From contig UQGL01000024.1 in the NCBI GenBank assembly GCA_900540595.1, positions 1 to 41,176 on the forward strand: DNA of 41,176 nt, read 5' to 3'. The position numbers were made by a program, and so were the translations under genes. How positions within the stretch are numbered: position 1 is the first letter of the stretch; each line of letters opens with the position of its first letter. Source of the DNA: an uncultured Oscillospiraceae bacterium (GTDB taxonomy: Bacteria; Bacillota; Clostridia; Oscillospirales; Ruminococcaceae). Under the pieces are notes generated by a model. It saw only the letters and a list, made by a program, of their open reading frames with translations. It ran no database searches and had not been told where the DNA came from. This document shows, piece after piece, positions 6,986 to 15,416 of the stretch.

Positions 6986-8761
6986 ATGTATTATTCCAGC
7001 GGTAACTATGAAGCCTTTGCAACGCCCAAAAAGCCGGACGGCGTGGACGGTAAGTCCGCGTATCTGGTCGGCTCCGGCCTGGCAGCGCTGTCTGCGGCCT
7101 GCTATCTGGTCCGCGATGCCCAGATGAAGGGCGAACATGTCCATATTCTCGAGAAGGACCCCATCCCCGGCGGTGCCTGCGATGGCTACAAATATCAGGA
7201 CATCGGCTATGTCATGCGCGGCGGCCGTGAGATGGACAACCACTTTGAGTGCATGTGGGATCTGTTCCGCTCCATCCCCTCCATCGAGGACGAGAACCAC
7301 ACCGTTCTGGATGAGTACTACTGGCTGAACAAGGCCGACCCCAACTACAGCCTCTGCCGCGCCACCCGCAACCGCGGCGAGGATGCCCACACCGACGGCA
7401 AGTTCGGTCTGTCCGACAAGGCCGCCATGGAGATCATGAACCTGTTCATGTCCCCCGATGAGAAGCTGTACGACAAGAAGATCACCGACTTCTTTGACGA
7501 TGAGGTGCTGAACTCCAACTTCTGGATGTACTGGCGCACGATGTTCGCCTTTGAGAACTGGCACAGCGCGCTGGAGATGAAGCGCTATCTGCAGCGCTAC
7601 ATCCACCACATCGGCGGTCTGCCCGACTTTACGGCGCTGCGCTTTACCCGCTACAACCAGTATGAGTCGATGATCCTGCCCATGGTCAAGTACCTCGAGG
7701 GCTTCGGTGTCCAGTTCCACTACGACACCAAGGTCACGAACATCGCCTTCGACTGTGCCGGCGGCAAGAAGCAGGCCACCCGCATTGACATCCTCCACAA
7801 CGGGCAGGAAGAGTCCATCGACCTGACCGAGAACGACCTCGTCTTTATCACGAACGGCGGCTGTGTCGAGAACTCGACCATCGGCAGCCAGAACACCCCC
7901 GCCGAGTTCAAGCCCGAGCTGAAGGAGGGCGGCGGCTGGGACCTGTGGCGCAAGATCGCCGCGCAGGACCCGAGCTTCGGCCATCCCGACAAGTTCTGCT
8001 ATGACCCCGAGCTGTCCAACTGGATGAGCGCCACCATCACAACGCTGGACCAGCGCATTGTGCCCTATATCAAGAAGATCTGCAAGCGTGACCCGTTCAG
8101 CGGCAAAGTCGTCACCGGCGGCATCGTCACAGTCACCGATTCCAACTGGCTGCTCAGCTGGACGCTGAACCGCCAGCAGCAGTTCCGCGACCAGCCCAAG
8201 GATCAGCTCTGCGTCTGGGTCTACGGCCTGTTCACCGACAAGCCCGGCGACTATATCAAGAAGCCGATGCGCGACTGCACCGGCAAGGAGATCTGCATGG
8301 AGTGGCTGTACCACATCGGTGTGCCCGAGGATCAGATCGAGGATATGGCGACCAACAGCGCCAACACCGTGCCCTGCATGATGCCGTATATTGACGCGTT
8401 CTTTATGCCGCGCGCCGCCGGCGACCGCCCCGACATCGTACCCGAGGGTGCTGTGAACTTTGCGTTCCTCGGCCAGTTTGCCGAGACCGCGCGCGACACG
8501 ATCTTCACGACCGAGTACTCCATCCGCACCGGCATGGAGGCTGTCTACACCCTGCTCAATGTGGACCGCGGCGTGCCCGAGGTCTGGGGCAGCGTCTATG
8601 ACATCCGCTGCCTGCTGGACGCCACCGTCAAGCTGCGCGACGGCCGCAAGATCACCGACATGGAGATGCCGCTGGTCGGCAAGCTCGCCATGAAGGAGGC
8701 CCTCAAGAAGATCGAGGGCACCGAGGTCGAGAAGCTGCTGAAGGAATACAATGTGATTTAA
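6986..8761 (+). CDS. ohyA: Oleate hydratase (FAD-dependent fatty acid double-bond hydratase)
   Basis: 591 aa, the normal size for the family. ATG 6986 follows CAGGAGG; in-frame codons upstream lie within the promoter and leader. The N terminus has a dinucleotide-binding fold (YLVGSGLAALSAACYLV), then HILEKDPIPGGACDG and the conserved active-site loop RGGREMDNHFECMWDL, whose acidic residue activates water. Later signatures include RLTRYNQYESMILP-like TRYNQYES, FITNGG, DSNWLLSWT and FLGQF. It adds water to the cis-9 bond of oleic or linoleic acid to give 10-hydroxy acids, a common way for gut Firmicutes to disarm unsaturated fatty acids. It is transcribed alone. The convergent TetR gene downstream is a possible but unproven regulator. 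Confidence 0.95.
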   Translation: MYYSSGNYEAFATPKKPDGVDGKSAYLVGSGLAALSAACYLVRDAQMKGEHVHILEKDPIPGGACDGYKYQDIGYVMRGGREMDNHFECMWDLFRSIPSIEDENHTVLDEYYWLNKADPNYSLCRATRNRGEDAHTDGKFGLSDKAAMEIMNLFMSPDEKLYDKKITDFFDDEVLNSNFWMYWRTMFAFENWHSALEMKRYLQRYIHHIGGLPDFTALRFTRYNQYESMILPMVKYLEGFGVQFHYDTKVTNIAFDCAGGKKQATRIDILHNGQEESIDLTENDLVFITNGGCVENSTIGSQNTPAEFKPELKEGGGWDLWRKIAAQDPSFGHPDKFCYDPELSNWMSATITTLDQRIVPYIKKICKRDPFSGKVVTGGIVTVTDSNWLLSWTLNRQQQFRDQPKDQLCVWVYGLFTDKPGDYIKKPMRDCTGKEICMEWLYHIGVPEDQIEDMATNSANTVPCMMPYIDAFFMPRAAGDRPDIVPEGAVNFAFLGQFAETARDTIFTTEYSIRTGMEAVYTLLNVDRGVPEVWGSVYDIRCLLDATVKLRDGRKITDMEMPLVGKLAMKEALKKIEGTEVEKLLKEYNVI

Positions 8762-8776
8762 GCAACAGAACACAAT

Positions 8777-8807
8777 GCGGGGGCTGTCCGATTGGGACAG
8801 CCCCCGC
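8777..8807 (+). terminator. Terminator-like hairpin after oleate hydratase
   Basis: A 13-bp GC-rich stem (GCGGGGGCTGTCC at 8777-8789, complement at 8795-8807) with a 5-nt loop, 15 bp past the stop codon. The T-tract is poor, so release may be inefficient. Confidence 0.7.
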
Positions 8808-8909
8808 GCTTGTGTCAAGCCCCCCCGCAGAGGGAATAGGGGACCGGTGTTTCCCGGGGAAACGGCACTGCGGCGTAATTTACAAAATGTTCATACGAAA
8901 AACATAGTT

Positions 8910-9044
8910 TTTTAGCAGTTGCCCTGTACTATATAAGCACAGGGTCACGGAGCCGCAACCGTGATTCTGGAACATGATTCCTCCTCACACAAACCGATAC
9001 CCCAAGCCCCCATCCGGAGCCGCAACCGGATGGGGGCGATTTTT
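8910..9044 (+). ncRNA. Candidate small RNA with repeated hairpin loop
   Basis: Between the ohyA terminator and the MITE lies a plausible promoter, TTTACA (8879-8884), 18 bp, CATAGT (8903-8908). It is followed by three hairpins: 8922-8944 (CCCTGT/ACAGGG), 8945-8964 (TCACGG/CCGTGA) and 8... to the end, an 11-bp stem at 9007-9036 closed by T5 at 9040-9044. The second and third hairpins have the identical loop AGCCGCAA inside GG/CC closing pairs. No open reading frame with a ribosome site is present. I do not recognise a known family. The 5' end is approximate. Confidence 0.45.
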
Positions 9045-9060
9045 GTCTGCGTATATTTAT

Positions 9061-9232
9061 GGCAACACCGCACAATTCCCGCCTAACGGCTTAAGCACCG
9101 CTCCGGCGGCTGCGGCACGGCATCTGCGTTGCCAAAATGCTCGATAAGACATCCAGTATTATCTGCGCTTTTGGCTTAGCATCTGCCGCACCTCGCTCGC
9201 CGTATCGGCACTTAGAATTATGCGGTATTGCC
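9061..9232. mobile_element. MITE-like element, 172 bp, with terminal inverted repeats (copy 2)
   Basis: The left end GGCAACACCGCACAATTC and the inverse of the right end, GGCAATACCGCATAATTC, match at 16 of 18 positions. The element is flanked on both sides by TTAT (9057-9060 and 9233-9236), a possible 4-bp target duplication. It encodes nothing. A second, partial copy sits at 1-52. The insertion lies exactly at the 3' end of the tetR gene; the right TTAT supplies the TAA stop, and removing the element would restore the same stop, so the gene was not altered. Confidence 0.75.
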
Positions 9233-9793
9233 TTATTTGTCGATGCGGCAGGCGTTCAGGGATTTGGTGATGTCCCCATGGATCAGGGTCGATACGCGCT
9301 CCACAAGGGCGGCGGGGTCCTCCTTCATGCCGGTGCGCACCCATTCCAGCGTCAGGCCGACAAAGGCGTACTTGTAAAAATCGGCGATGAACTCCTTGTC
9401 CTCCTCGCGCACCGTCATGCCGGCAGCCTTCTCCTCCACCACGCCGATCATCAGATCGTAGGTCACGCGGTAGAGGTAGCTCTCGATATGCTCGCGGCTG
9501 ATCGAGTGGTAGACATTCGTAAAAAACACCTTGTCCCGCTGCACGGCCTGCAAAATCTGCAAAAAGCCCTGCTGCCAGGTGTCGTAGGTCTTTTGCCCGG
9601 CCAGCGCGCGGGTGGCATTCTCGATGCAGGCCCATTCGACCAGATCGTAGATGTCCTTGAAATGGTAGTAGAAGGTCATGCGGTTCACGCCGCAGTGCTC
9701 GGTCAGGTCGGTCACGGTGATCTTGTCCAGCGGCTTTTCAGCCAGCAGCTCTTTCAGCGATGCGACCAGCGCGCGTTTTGTCATTTGAGACAT
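9233..9793 (-). CDS. TetR/AcrR family transcriptional regulator
   Basis: 186 aa. The start at 9793 (MSQMTKRALV) is chosen because AAGGAG lies 9 nt upstream; an in-frame ATG at 9859 has no ribosome site. Residues about 5-55 form the TetR DNA-binding domain, with the helix-turn-helix in ITVTDLTEHCGVNRMTFYYHFKDIYDLV-type sequence (positions about 24-50). The C-terminal ligand domain (about 70-185) resembles the DhaS-like subgroup. It is convergent with ohyA and divergent from the Nudix gene, with one dispersed hairpin repeat (9861-9887) in the shared upstream region. Ligand and targets are unknown. Confidence 0.88.
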   Translation of the reverse strand: MSQMTKRALVASLKELLAEKPLDKITVTDLTEHCGVNRMTFYYHFKDIYDLVEWACIENATRALAGQKTYDTWQQGFLQILQAVQRDKVFFTNVYHSISREHIESYLYRVTYDLMIGVVEEKAAGMTVREEDKEFIADFYKYAFVGLTLEWVRTGMKEDPAALVERVSTLIHGDITKSLNACRIDK

Positions 9794-9860
9794 GGGTGCG
9801 TTCTCCTTGTTATAAGCGTTACGGCGGATGCGGGGCGTCGGGGACGCCGCCCCCTGCAAC

Positions 9861-9887
9861 CGTAGGGGCGGATTCCATATCCGCCCG
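9861..9887. repeat. Single GTAGGGGC hairpin module (family A core)
   Basis: A lone copy of the 27-bp module that starts CGTAGGGGCGGATTCC and folds back through ATATCCGCCCG. The same module forms the core of the arg operon elements. It lies between the divergent tetR and Nudix genes. Confidence 0.85.
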
Positions 9888-9995
9888 TGGCCGTTTGCGG
9901 CAATATCACTATTATAAAAGAAGATTATGAATTTTTAAACCCCCGCACCCGCTCCCATAGCGTCACGACCCGCTTGCGGGCCATGCAAGAAAAAA

Positions 9996-10024
9996 TTGCG
10001 GAAAGGGAGAAACTGTGGTATAAA
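9996..10024 (+). promoter_or_regulatory. Promoter of the Nudix gene
   Basis: TTGCGG (9996-10001), 17-bp spacer, TATAAA (10019-10024), about 35 bp ahead of the chosen start codon. Confidence 0.6.
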
Positions 10025-10057
10025 AAGGATAATAAATCTGTTAAGGAAGTGTTCCCC

Positions 10058-10618
10058 ATGCCTGAAATGCTGGATATTGTCGATGAAAACGGCGTCCCCA
10101 CCGGTCAGAGCGTGCCGCGCACTGTGGCCCACGCCGAGGGGCTGCGCCACCGCACCAGCCATGTCTGGATCGTGCGGAAAAGGAACGGCGCGGTGCAGGT
10201 GCTTTTGCAGATGCGCTGCGCAGCCAAGGATTCCTACCCCGGCTGCTATGATATTTCCTCGGCCGGGCATATCCCGGCGGGGGATGAGTTTGTCGGCTCG
10301 GCCCTGCGGGAGCTGAAGGAGGAGCTGGGCGTGACCGCCGCGCCGCAGGACCTGCATGTCTGCGGGCTGCGCCGCTTCCGCTTTGAAAGCGTCTTTCACG
10401 GCAAGCCGTTTAAGGACAATCAGGTCAGCAAGGTGTTCTGCCTCTGGCTGGACAAAGAGGCCGAGGACTTCACTGTGCAGCGGTCAGAGATCGACTATGT
10501 GAAATGGTTTGATCTGGACGAGGCGATCCGCGCCGTGGACGAGGGGACGATACCGAACTGCATCTTCCCGGAGGAGCTGGGGATGGTGAAGAAGTTTGTG
10601 GCGGGGGCGAAGGGGTAA
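10058..10618 (+). CDS. Nudix hydrolase, isopentenyl-diphosphate-isomerase-like subgroup
   Basis: 186 aa from ATG 10058 (AAGGAAG upstream, promoter just before); longer in-frame starts would lie in front of the promoter. The Nudix box spans residues 70-92: GHIPAGDEF then RELKEELGV, with Asp in place of the first Glu, a conservative change. The opening LDIVDENGVPTGQ and the HRTSHVWIV segment match Nudix proteins annotated as YfcD/IDI-like. They hydrolyse nucleoside-diphosphate-linked compounds with Mg2+; the substrate cannot be deduced. True IDI activity is unlikely to be proven from sequence. A family B repeat follows at once. Confidence 0.88.
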   Translation: MPEMLDIVDENGVPTGQSVPRTVAHAEGLRHRTSHVWIVRKRNGAVQVLLQMRCAAKDSYPGCYDISSAGHIPAGDEFVGSALRELKEELGVTAAPQDLHVCGLRRFRFESVFHGKPFKDNQVSKVFCLWLDKEAEDFTVQRSEIDYVKWFDLDEAIRAVDEGTIPNCIFPEELGMVKKFVAGAKG

Positions 10619-10750
10619 AGCCCCTCCGGTCATCGCTTCGCTCGACCACCTCCCCACTTGCGTGAGGAGGCTTTCACGCGGGCGAAGCCCGCGCAAAAAA
10701 GGCTCCCCCTCCGGGGGAGCTGGCCGAGCCTGCGAGGCCTGAGGGGCTTT
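10617..10750. repeat. Family B dispersed palindromic repeat (B1, divergent copy)
   Basis: GC-rich sequence with nested hairpins (for example GCGGGCGAAGCCCGC and GCTCCCCCTCCGGGGGAGC) ending in a CCTGAGGGGC motif. It shares the architecture of copies at 16651, 32267 and 40647 but is clearly diverged from them. It fills the gap between the Nudix stop and the argG promoter region. Confidence 0.65.
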
Positions 10751-10799
10751 GCCGCTTTGCCGCTGGCACCACTCGTGTTGCGAAAACTGCAATTTTGTG

Positions 10800-10828
10800 T
10801 TGCTCATTGCGAAAAACCGTGCTATAAT
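10800..10828 (+). promoter_or_regulatory. Upstream argG promoter (P1)
   Basis: TTGCTC (10800-10805), 17-bp spacer, TATAAT (10823-10828). The leader between P1 and P2 holds an 8-bp inverted repeat, AACCTGCC (10908-10915) with its complement at 10946-10953. Confidence 0.6.
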
Positions 10829-10960
10829 ACCCGTATCGGTGCTGTGTATACATACATGTCTGTATATTTTTGCAGGCATCCGCTGCATAAACGCATAACT
10901 ATTCAGCAACCTGCCTAAAACAAACCGGAATGTAGAAAATCCTTTGGCAGGTTTGCCCTC

Positions 10961-10988
10961 TTGCAAAATGTATAAAAGAGTGTATAAT
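10961..10988 (+). promoter_or_regulatory. Proximal argG promoter (P2)
   Basis: TTGCAA (10961-10966), 16-bp spacer, TATAAT (10983-10988). The predicted start lies just before the ARG box at 11000-11017, so an arginine repressor bound there would block P2 and act as a roadblock to P1. Confidence 0.75.
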
Positions 10989-10999
10989 ATGCAGCAATG

Positions 11000-11017
11000 A
11001 ATGAATAAATATTCAAG
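11000..11017. promoter_or_regulatory. ARG box, operator for ArgR/AhrC
   Basis: AATGAATAAATATTCAAG matches the ArgR/AhrC consensus TGAATwwwwATTCA in all 14 core positions (11002-11015). It lies about 12 bp downstream of the P2 -10 element. This predicts repression of the operon when arginine is plentiful. The argR gene is not in the window. Confidence 0.85.
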
Positions 11018-11077
11018 GCACACAGCAAGCAGCAACACCCTGCGGGTCTTGATAAATACAGAGAGGGGAATTTTATC

Positions 11078-12316
<1,239 letters not shown>

Positions 12317-12344
12317 TTTATAAGCGAACGAACGCCGAATAAGC

Positions 12345-12377
12345 AACCGCCAAGGGGCGCGGCAACCCTTTGGCGGT
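12345..12377 (+). terminator. Hairpin after argG, possible partial terminator
   Basis: AACCGCCAAGGG pairs with CCCTTTGGCGGTT around a short GC-rich loop (one bulge), followed by TTGG rather than a clean T-run. It may cut transcription between argG and argH and so lower distal expression. Confidence 0.5.
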
Positions 12378-12394
12378 TTTGGCGTTACTAAAAA

Positions 12395-12612
12395 AGATAA
12401 AAGATAATAGATAAAAGATAATAAAAAATGTGGAGTTTTGGCCCGGGGCCAAAACAAAAAAACGTAGGGGCGGATTCCATATCCGCCCGTCAACAGGCAG
12501 ACGACCTGCGGGCGCATATAGAATGCGCCCCTACGGAGGCAGAAAAATTTGAGCGGTGCGCCAGCACCGCGATCCACCAATTTTATTATCTATTATCTTT
12601 TATCTATTATCT
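12395..12612. repeat. Family A palindromic element, copy A1 (argG-argH gap)
   Basis: 218 bp. Left arm: four 7-bp units GATAAAA/GATAATA in tandem. Right arm: the same heptamers inverted (TATTATC/TTTTATC). Inside are a TTTTGGCC/GGCCAAAA hairpin, two facing GTAGGGGC hairpin modules (12463-12489 and 12509-12535) and a GCGGTGC/GCACCGC hairpin. The arms are AT-rich in a GC-rich genome. It ends 19 bp before the argH start, leaving the GGAGG ribosome site outside. Confidence 0.9.
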
Positions 12613-12631
12613 AAAAAACGGAGGTTTCACT

Positions 12632-14005
12632 ATGCCCCAACTTTGGCAGGGCCGGGCCAGCAAGGCCGTTGACAGCCGCGTAAACGATTTTAACTCCTCC
12701 ATCCGCTTTGACGCGCGGATGATCGAGCAGGATATTCAGGGCAGCCTCGTCCACTCGGCCATGCTGGGCAGACAGGGCATCATCTCCCAACAGGATGTGG
12801 ACGATATTCACAAAGGTCTGCACTCTATTTTGGACGATCTGCACAGCGGCGCGCTGGAGATCGACCCCAATGCCGAGGATGTACACACCTTTGTGGAGCA
12901 GACGCTGACCGCCCGCGTCGGTGACGCCGGCAAGCGGCTGCACACCGGGCGCAGCCGCAACGATCAGGTCGCGCTCGACATCCGGCTTAACCTGCGCGCC
13001 GCAAGCGAGCATATTCAGGGGCAGATAAAAGAACTGATCACCGTGCTGTGCGATCAGGCCGAGAAGGGCGCGGGCTATGTCATGCCCGGCTACACCCATC
13101 TGCAGCGCGCCCAGCCGGTCACCTTCGGCCATCAGCTGATGGCCTACGCATGGATGCTGCTGCGCGATCTGGGCCGTTTGCAGGACGCCACCCGCCGCAT
13201 GGACGCCGAGTGCCCGCTGGGCAGCGGCGCACTGGCCGGCACGACCTACCCGCTTGACCGCTTCTATACGGCCGAACAGCTCGGCTTTGCCGCCCCCTGC
13301 GGCAACTCGATCGACGGCGTGTCCGACCGTGATTTCTGCATTGAGCTGTGCAGCGCCATGGCCACCTGCATGATGCACCTCTCCCGCCTGAGCGAGGAGA
13401 TCATCCTGTGGTGCAGCTGGGAGTTCAAGTTCATTGAGCTGGACGATGCGTTTACGACCGGCTCGTCCATTATGCCGCAGAAGAAAAACCCCGATGTGAC
13501 CGAGCTGATCCGCGGCAAGACGGGGCGCGTCTACGGCGATCTGAACACGCTGCTCGTCATGATGAAGGGCATCCCGCTCGCCTACGACAAGGACATGCAG
13601 GAGGACAAGGAGGCCATTTTTGACGCGGTGGATACGCTGGAGCTTTGCCTGCGCACCGTCACGCCGATGCTGGCCACCATGACCCCGCTGCCCGCCAATA
13701 TGCGCCGCGCCGCCGCCAAGGGCTTTATCAACGCGACCGACTGCGCCGACTACCTGACCAAGAAGGGCATGCCCTTCCGCGATGCCTACAAATGCACCGG
13801 CACGATGGTGGCAGCCTGCATCCGCGAGGGCAAGACGCTGGAGGAGCTGACGCTGGACGAGTTTAAGCAGTACAGCGACCTGTTTGCGGAGGATGTGTAT
13901 ACCGCCATCGACCTGACCACCTGCTGCGAGGGCCGCACCAGCTACGGCGGCCCGACGAAGGCAAGCGTGATGAAGCAGGTTGCGCTGGTGAAGGGGAAGT
14001 TGTAA
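12632..14005 (+). CDS. argH: Argininosuccinate lyase
   Basis: 457 aa. ATG 12632 follows CGGAGG; the open frame runs further up only through the repeat element. It splits argininosuccinate into arginine and fumarate, the last step of the pathway. The fumarase/aspartase superfamily signature GSSIMPQKKNPD holds the catalytic serine loop, and HTGRSRNDQVALD and YTHLQRAQPVT carry substrate-binding residues. The stop codon is 2 bp from the next palindromic element. Confidence 0.98.
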   Translation: MPQLWQGRASKAVDSRVNDFNSSIRFDARMIEQDIQGSLVHSAMLGRQGIISQQDVDDIHKGLHSILDDLHSGALEIDPNAEDVHTFVEQTLTARVGDAGKRLHTGRSRNDQVALDIRLNLRAASEHIQGQIKELITVLCDQAEKGAGYVMPGYTHLQRAQPVTFGHQLMAYAWMLLRDLGRLQDATRRMDAECPLGSGALAGTTYPLDRFYTAEQLGFAAPCGNSIDGVSDRDFCIELCSAMATCMMHLSRLSEEIILWCSWEFKFIELDDAFTTGSSIMPQKKNPDVTELIRGKTGRVYGDLNTLLVMMKGIPLAYDKDMQEDKEAIFDAVDTLELCLRTVTPMLATMTPLPANMRRAAAKGFINATDCADYLTKKGMPFRDAYKCTGTMVAACIREGKTLEELTLDEFKQYSDLFAEDVYTAIDLTTCCEGRTSYGGPTKASVMKQVALVKGKL

Positions 14006-14007
14006 AA

Positions 14008-14230
14008 AGATAAAAGATAATAGATAAAAGATAATAAAAAATGTGGAGTTTTGGCCGAAGGCCAAAACAAAAAACATACCGTAGGGGCGGATTCCATATC
14101 CGCCCGCGGCACCTGCCGTAAGCTGCACGGGCGCATATAGAATGCGCCCCTACGGAGGCAGAAAATTTTGAGCGGTGCGCAGCGCCGCGAACCACCAATT
14201 TTATTATCTATTATCTTTTATCTATTATCT
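14008..14230. repeat. Family A palindromic element, copy A2 (argH-argC gap)
   Basis: 223 bp with four heptamer units in the left arm, the inverted heptamers in the right arm, and the same order of internal hairpins as A1. Its inner spacer is the same as in A3. It begins 2 bp after the argH stop and ends 19 bp before the argC ATG. Confidence 0.92.
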
Positions 14231-14249
14231 AATAATCAGGGGTGCAAGT

Positions 14250-15191
14250 ATGGGAAAGTACAAAATCTTCGTGGATGGAAGTTCCGGCACTACCGGGCTG
14301 CGGATCGCGGATCGGCTGGCAGAGCGGGATGAATTTGAAATTCTGAAAATTTCCGAGGCAGACCGCAAGGATGTCCGCGCCCGGGCGGCGGTCATCAATG
14401 AGAGCGACCTCTCCTTCCTCTGCCTGCCCGATGACGCCGCGCGCGAGGTCATGCCGCTGGTGCGCGAGGATGTGCGGATTCTCGACACCAGCACGGCGCA
14501 CCGCACAGCGCCCGGCTGGGTCTACGGCCTGCCGGAGCTGCACGGCACCCGCGCGGCGCTGCCTGCCGCCGCCCGCGTGGCGGTGCCCGGCTGCCATGCC
14601 ACCGGCTTTATCGCACCTGTTGCGCCGCTGGTGGAGCGGGGGCTTATCCCCAAGGCTGCGCACCTCACGGTCACAAGCCTGACCGGCTACAGCGGCGGCG
14701 GCAAAAAGATGATCGCCGAGTACGAGGGCGAGCGCGTCAACACGGCGCTGAATGCCCCGCGCCCCTATGGGCTGGCGCTGCACCACAAGCATCTGCCGGA
14801 GATGACCGCCGTCACAGGGCTGGACACCGCGCCCAACTTTGTGCCGATCGTGGCCGACTACTACGCCGGTATGGAGACGATGATCCCGCTGGATCTGGCG
14901 GCGCTCGGCATCACGGCGCAGGCGGTGGCCGATACGCTGGCCGATTACTACGCCGGGCAGGCGATGATACGGGTGCATCCGCTCGGCGAAGGAACGGACG
15001 GAGGCTTTCTGGCCGCCAACAAGCTTGCAGGCAAGGACACGCTGGAGATCTTCTGCCTGCCCAACCCGGACGGCACCCAGCTGCAGCTGATCAGCCTGTT
15101 TGATAACCTGGGAAAAGGCAGCTCCGGCGCCGCCGTGCAGTGCATGAACCTGATGCTGGGGCTGGAGGAAACCAAGGGGTTAGAAAGATAA
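14250..15191 (+). CDS. argC: N-acetyl-gamma-glutamyl-phosphate reductase, short (type 2) form
   Basis: 313 aa, the short AGPR type. ATG 14250 follows AGGGGTG. It reduces N-acetylglutamyl phosphate to the semialdehyde with NADPH. The Rossmann opening is KIFVDGSSGTTGLRI, the catalytic Cys lies in VAVPGCHATGF, and TGYSGGGKKM and HHKHLPEM follow. Oddly, the last two codons and the TAA stop fall in the beginning of the next palindromic element (first heptamer at 15187), so the repeat provides the stop and the protein C terminus (GLER) may have been altered by the insertion. Confidence 0.96.
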   Translation: MGKYKIFVDGSSGTTGLRIADRLAERDEFEILKISEADRKDVRARAAVINESDLSFLCLPDDAAREVMPLVREDVRILDTSTAHRTAPGWVYGLPELHGTRAALPAAARVAVPGCHATGFIAPVAPLVERGLIPKAAHLTVTSLTGYSGGGKKMIAEYEGERVNTALNAPRPYGLALHHKHLPEMTAVTGLDTAPNFVPIVADYYAGMETMIPLDLAALGITAQAVADTLADYYAGQAMIRVHPLGEGTDGGFLAANKLAGKDTLEIFCLPNPDGTQLQLISLFDNLGKGSSGAAVQCMNLMLGLEETKGLER

Positions 15192-15395
15192 AAGATAAAA
15201 GATAATAAAAAGTGTGGAGTTTTGGCCCGGGGGCCAAAACAAAACCGTAGGGGCGGATTCCATATCCGCCCGCGGCACCTGCCGTAAGCTGCACGGGCGC
15301 ATATAGAATGCGCCCCTACGGCGGCAGAAATTTTTGAGCGGCCGTAAGGCCGCGATCCACCAAATTTATTATCTATTATCTTTTATCTATTATCT
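15186..15395. repeat. Family A palindromic element, copy A3 (argC-argJ gap)
   Basis: 210 bp with three heptamers in the left arm and the full inverted right arm. Internal hairpins are as in A2; the last hairpin is GCGGCC/GGCCGC. It overlaps the argC stop codon and ends 21 bp before the argJ ATG. Confidence 0.92.
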
Positions 15396-15416
15396 AAAAA
15401 AAGAGGGGTACATACA

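Noticed and set aside
10658..10918. An 86-codon frame between the Nudix gene and argG
   Set aside because: It consists of family B repeat and promoter sequence with no ribosome site or protein-like composition.
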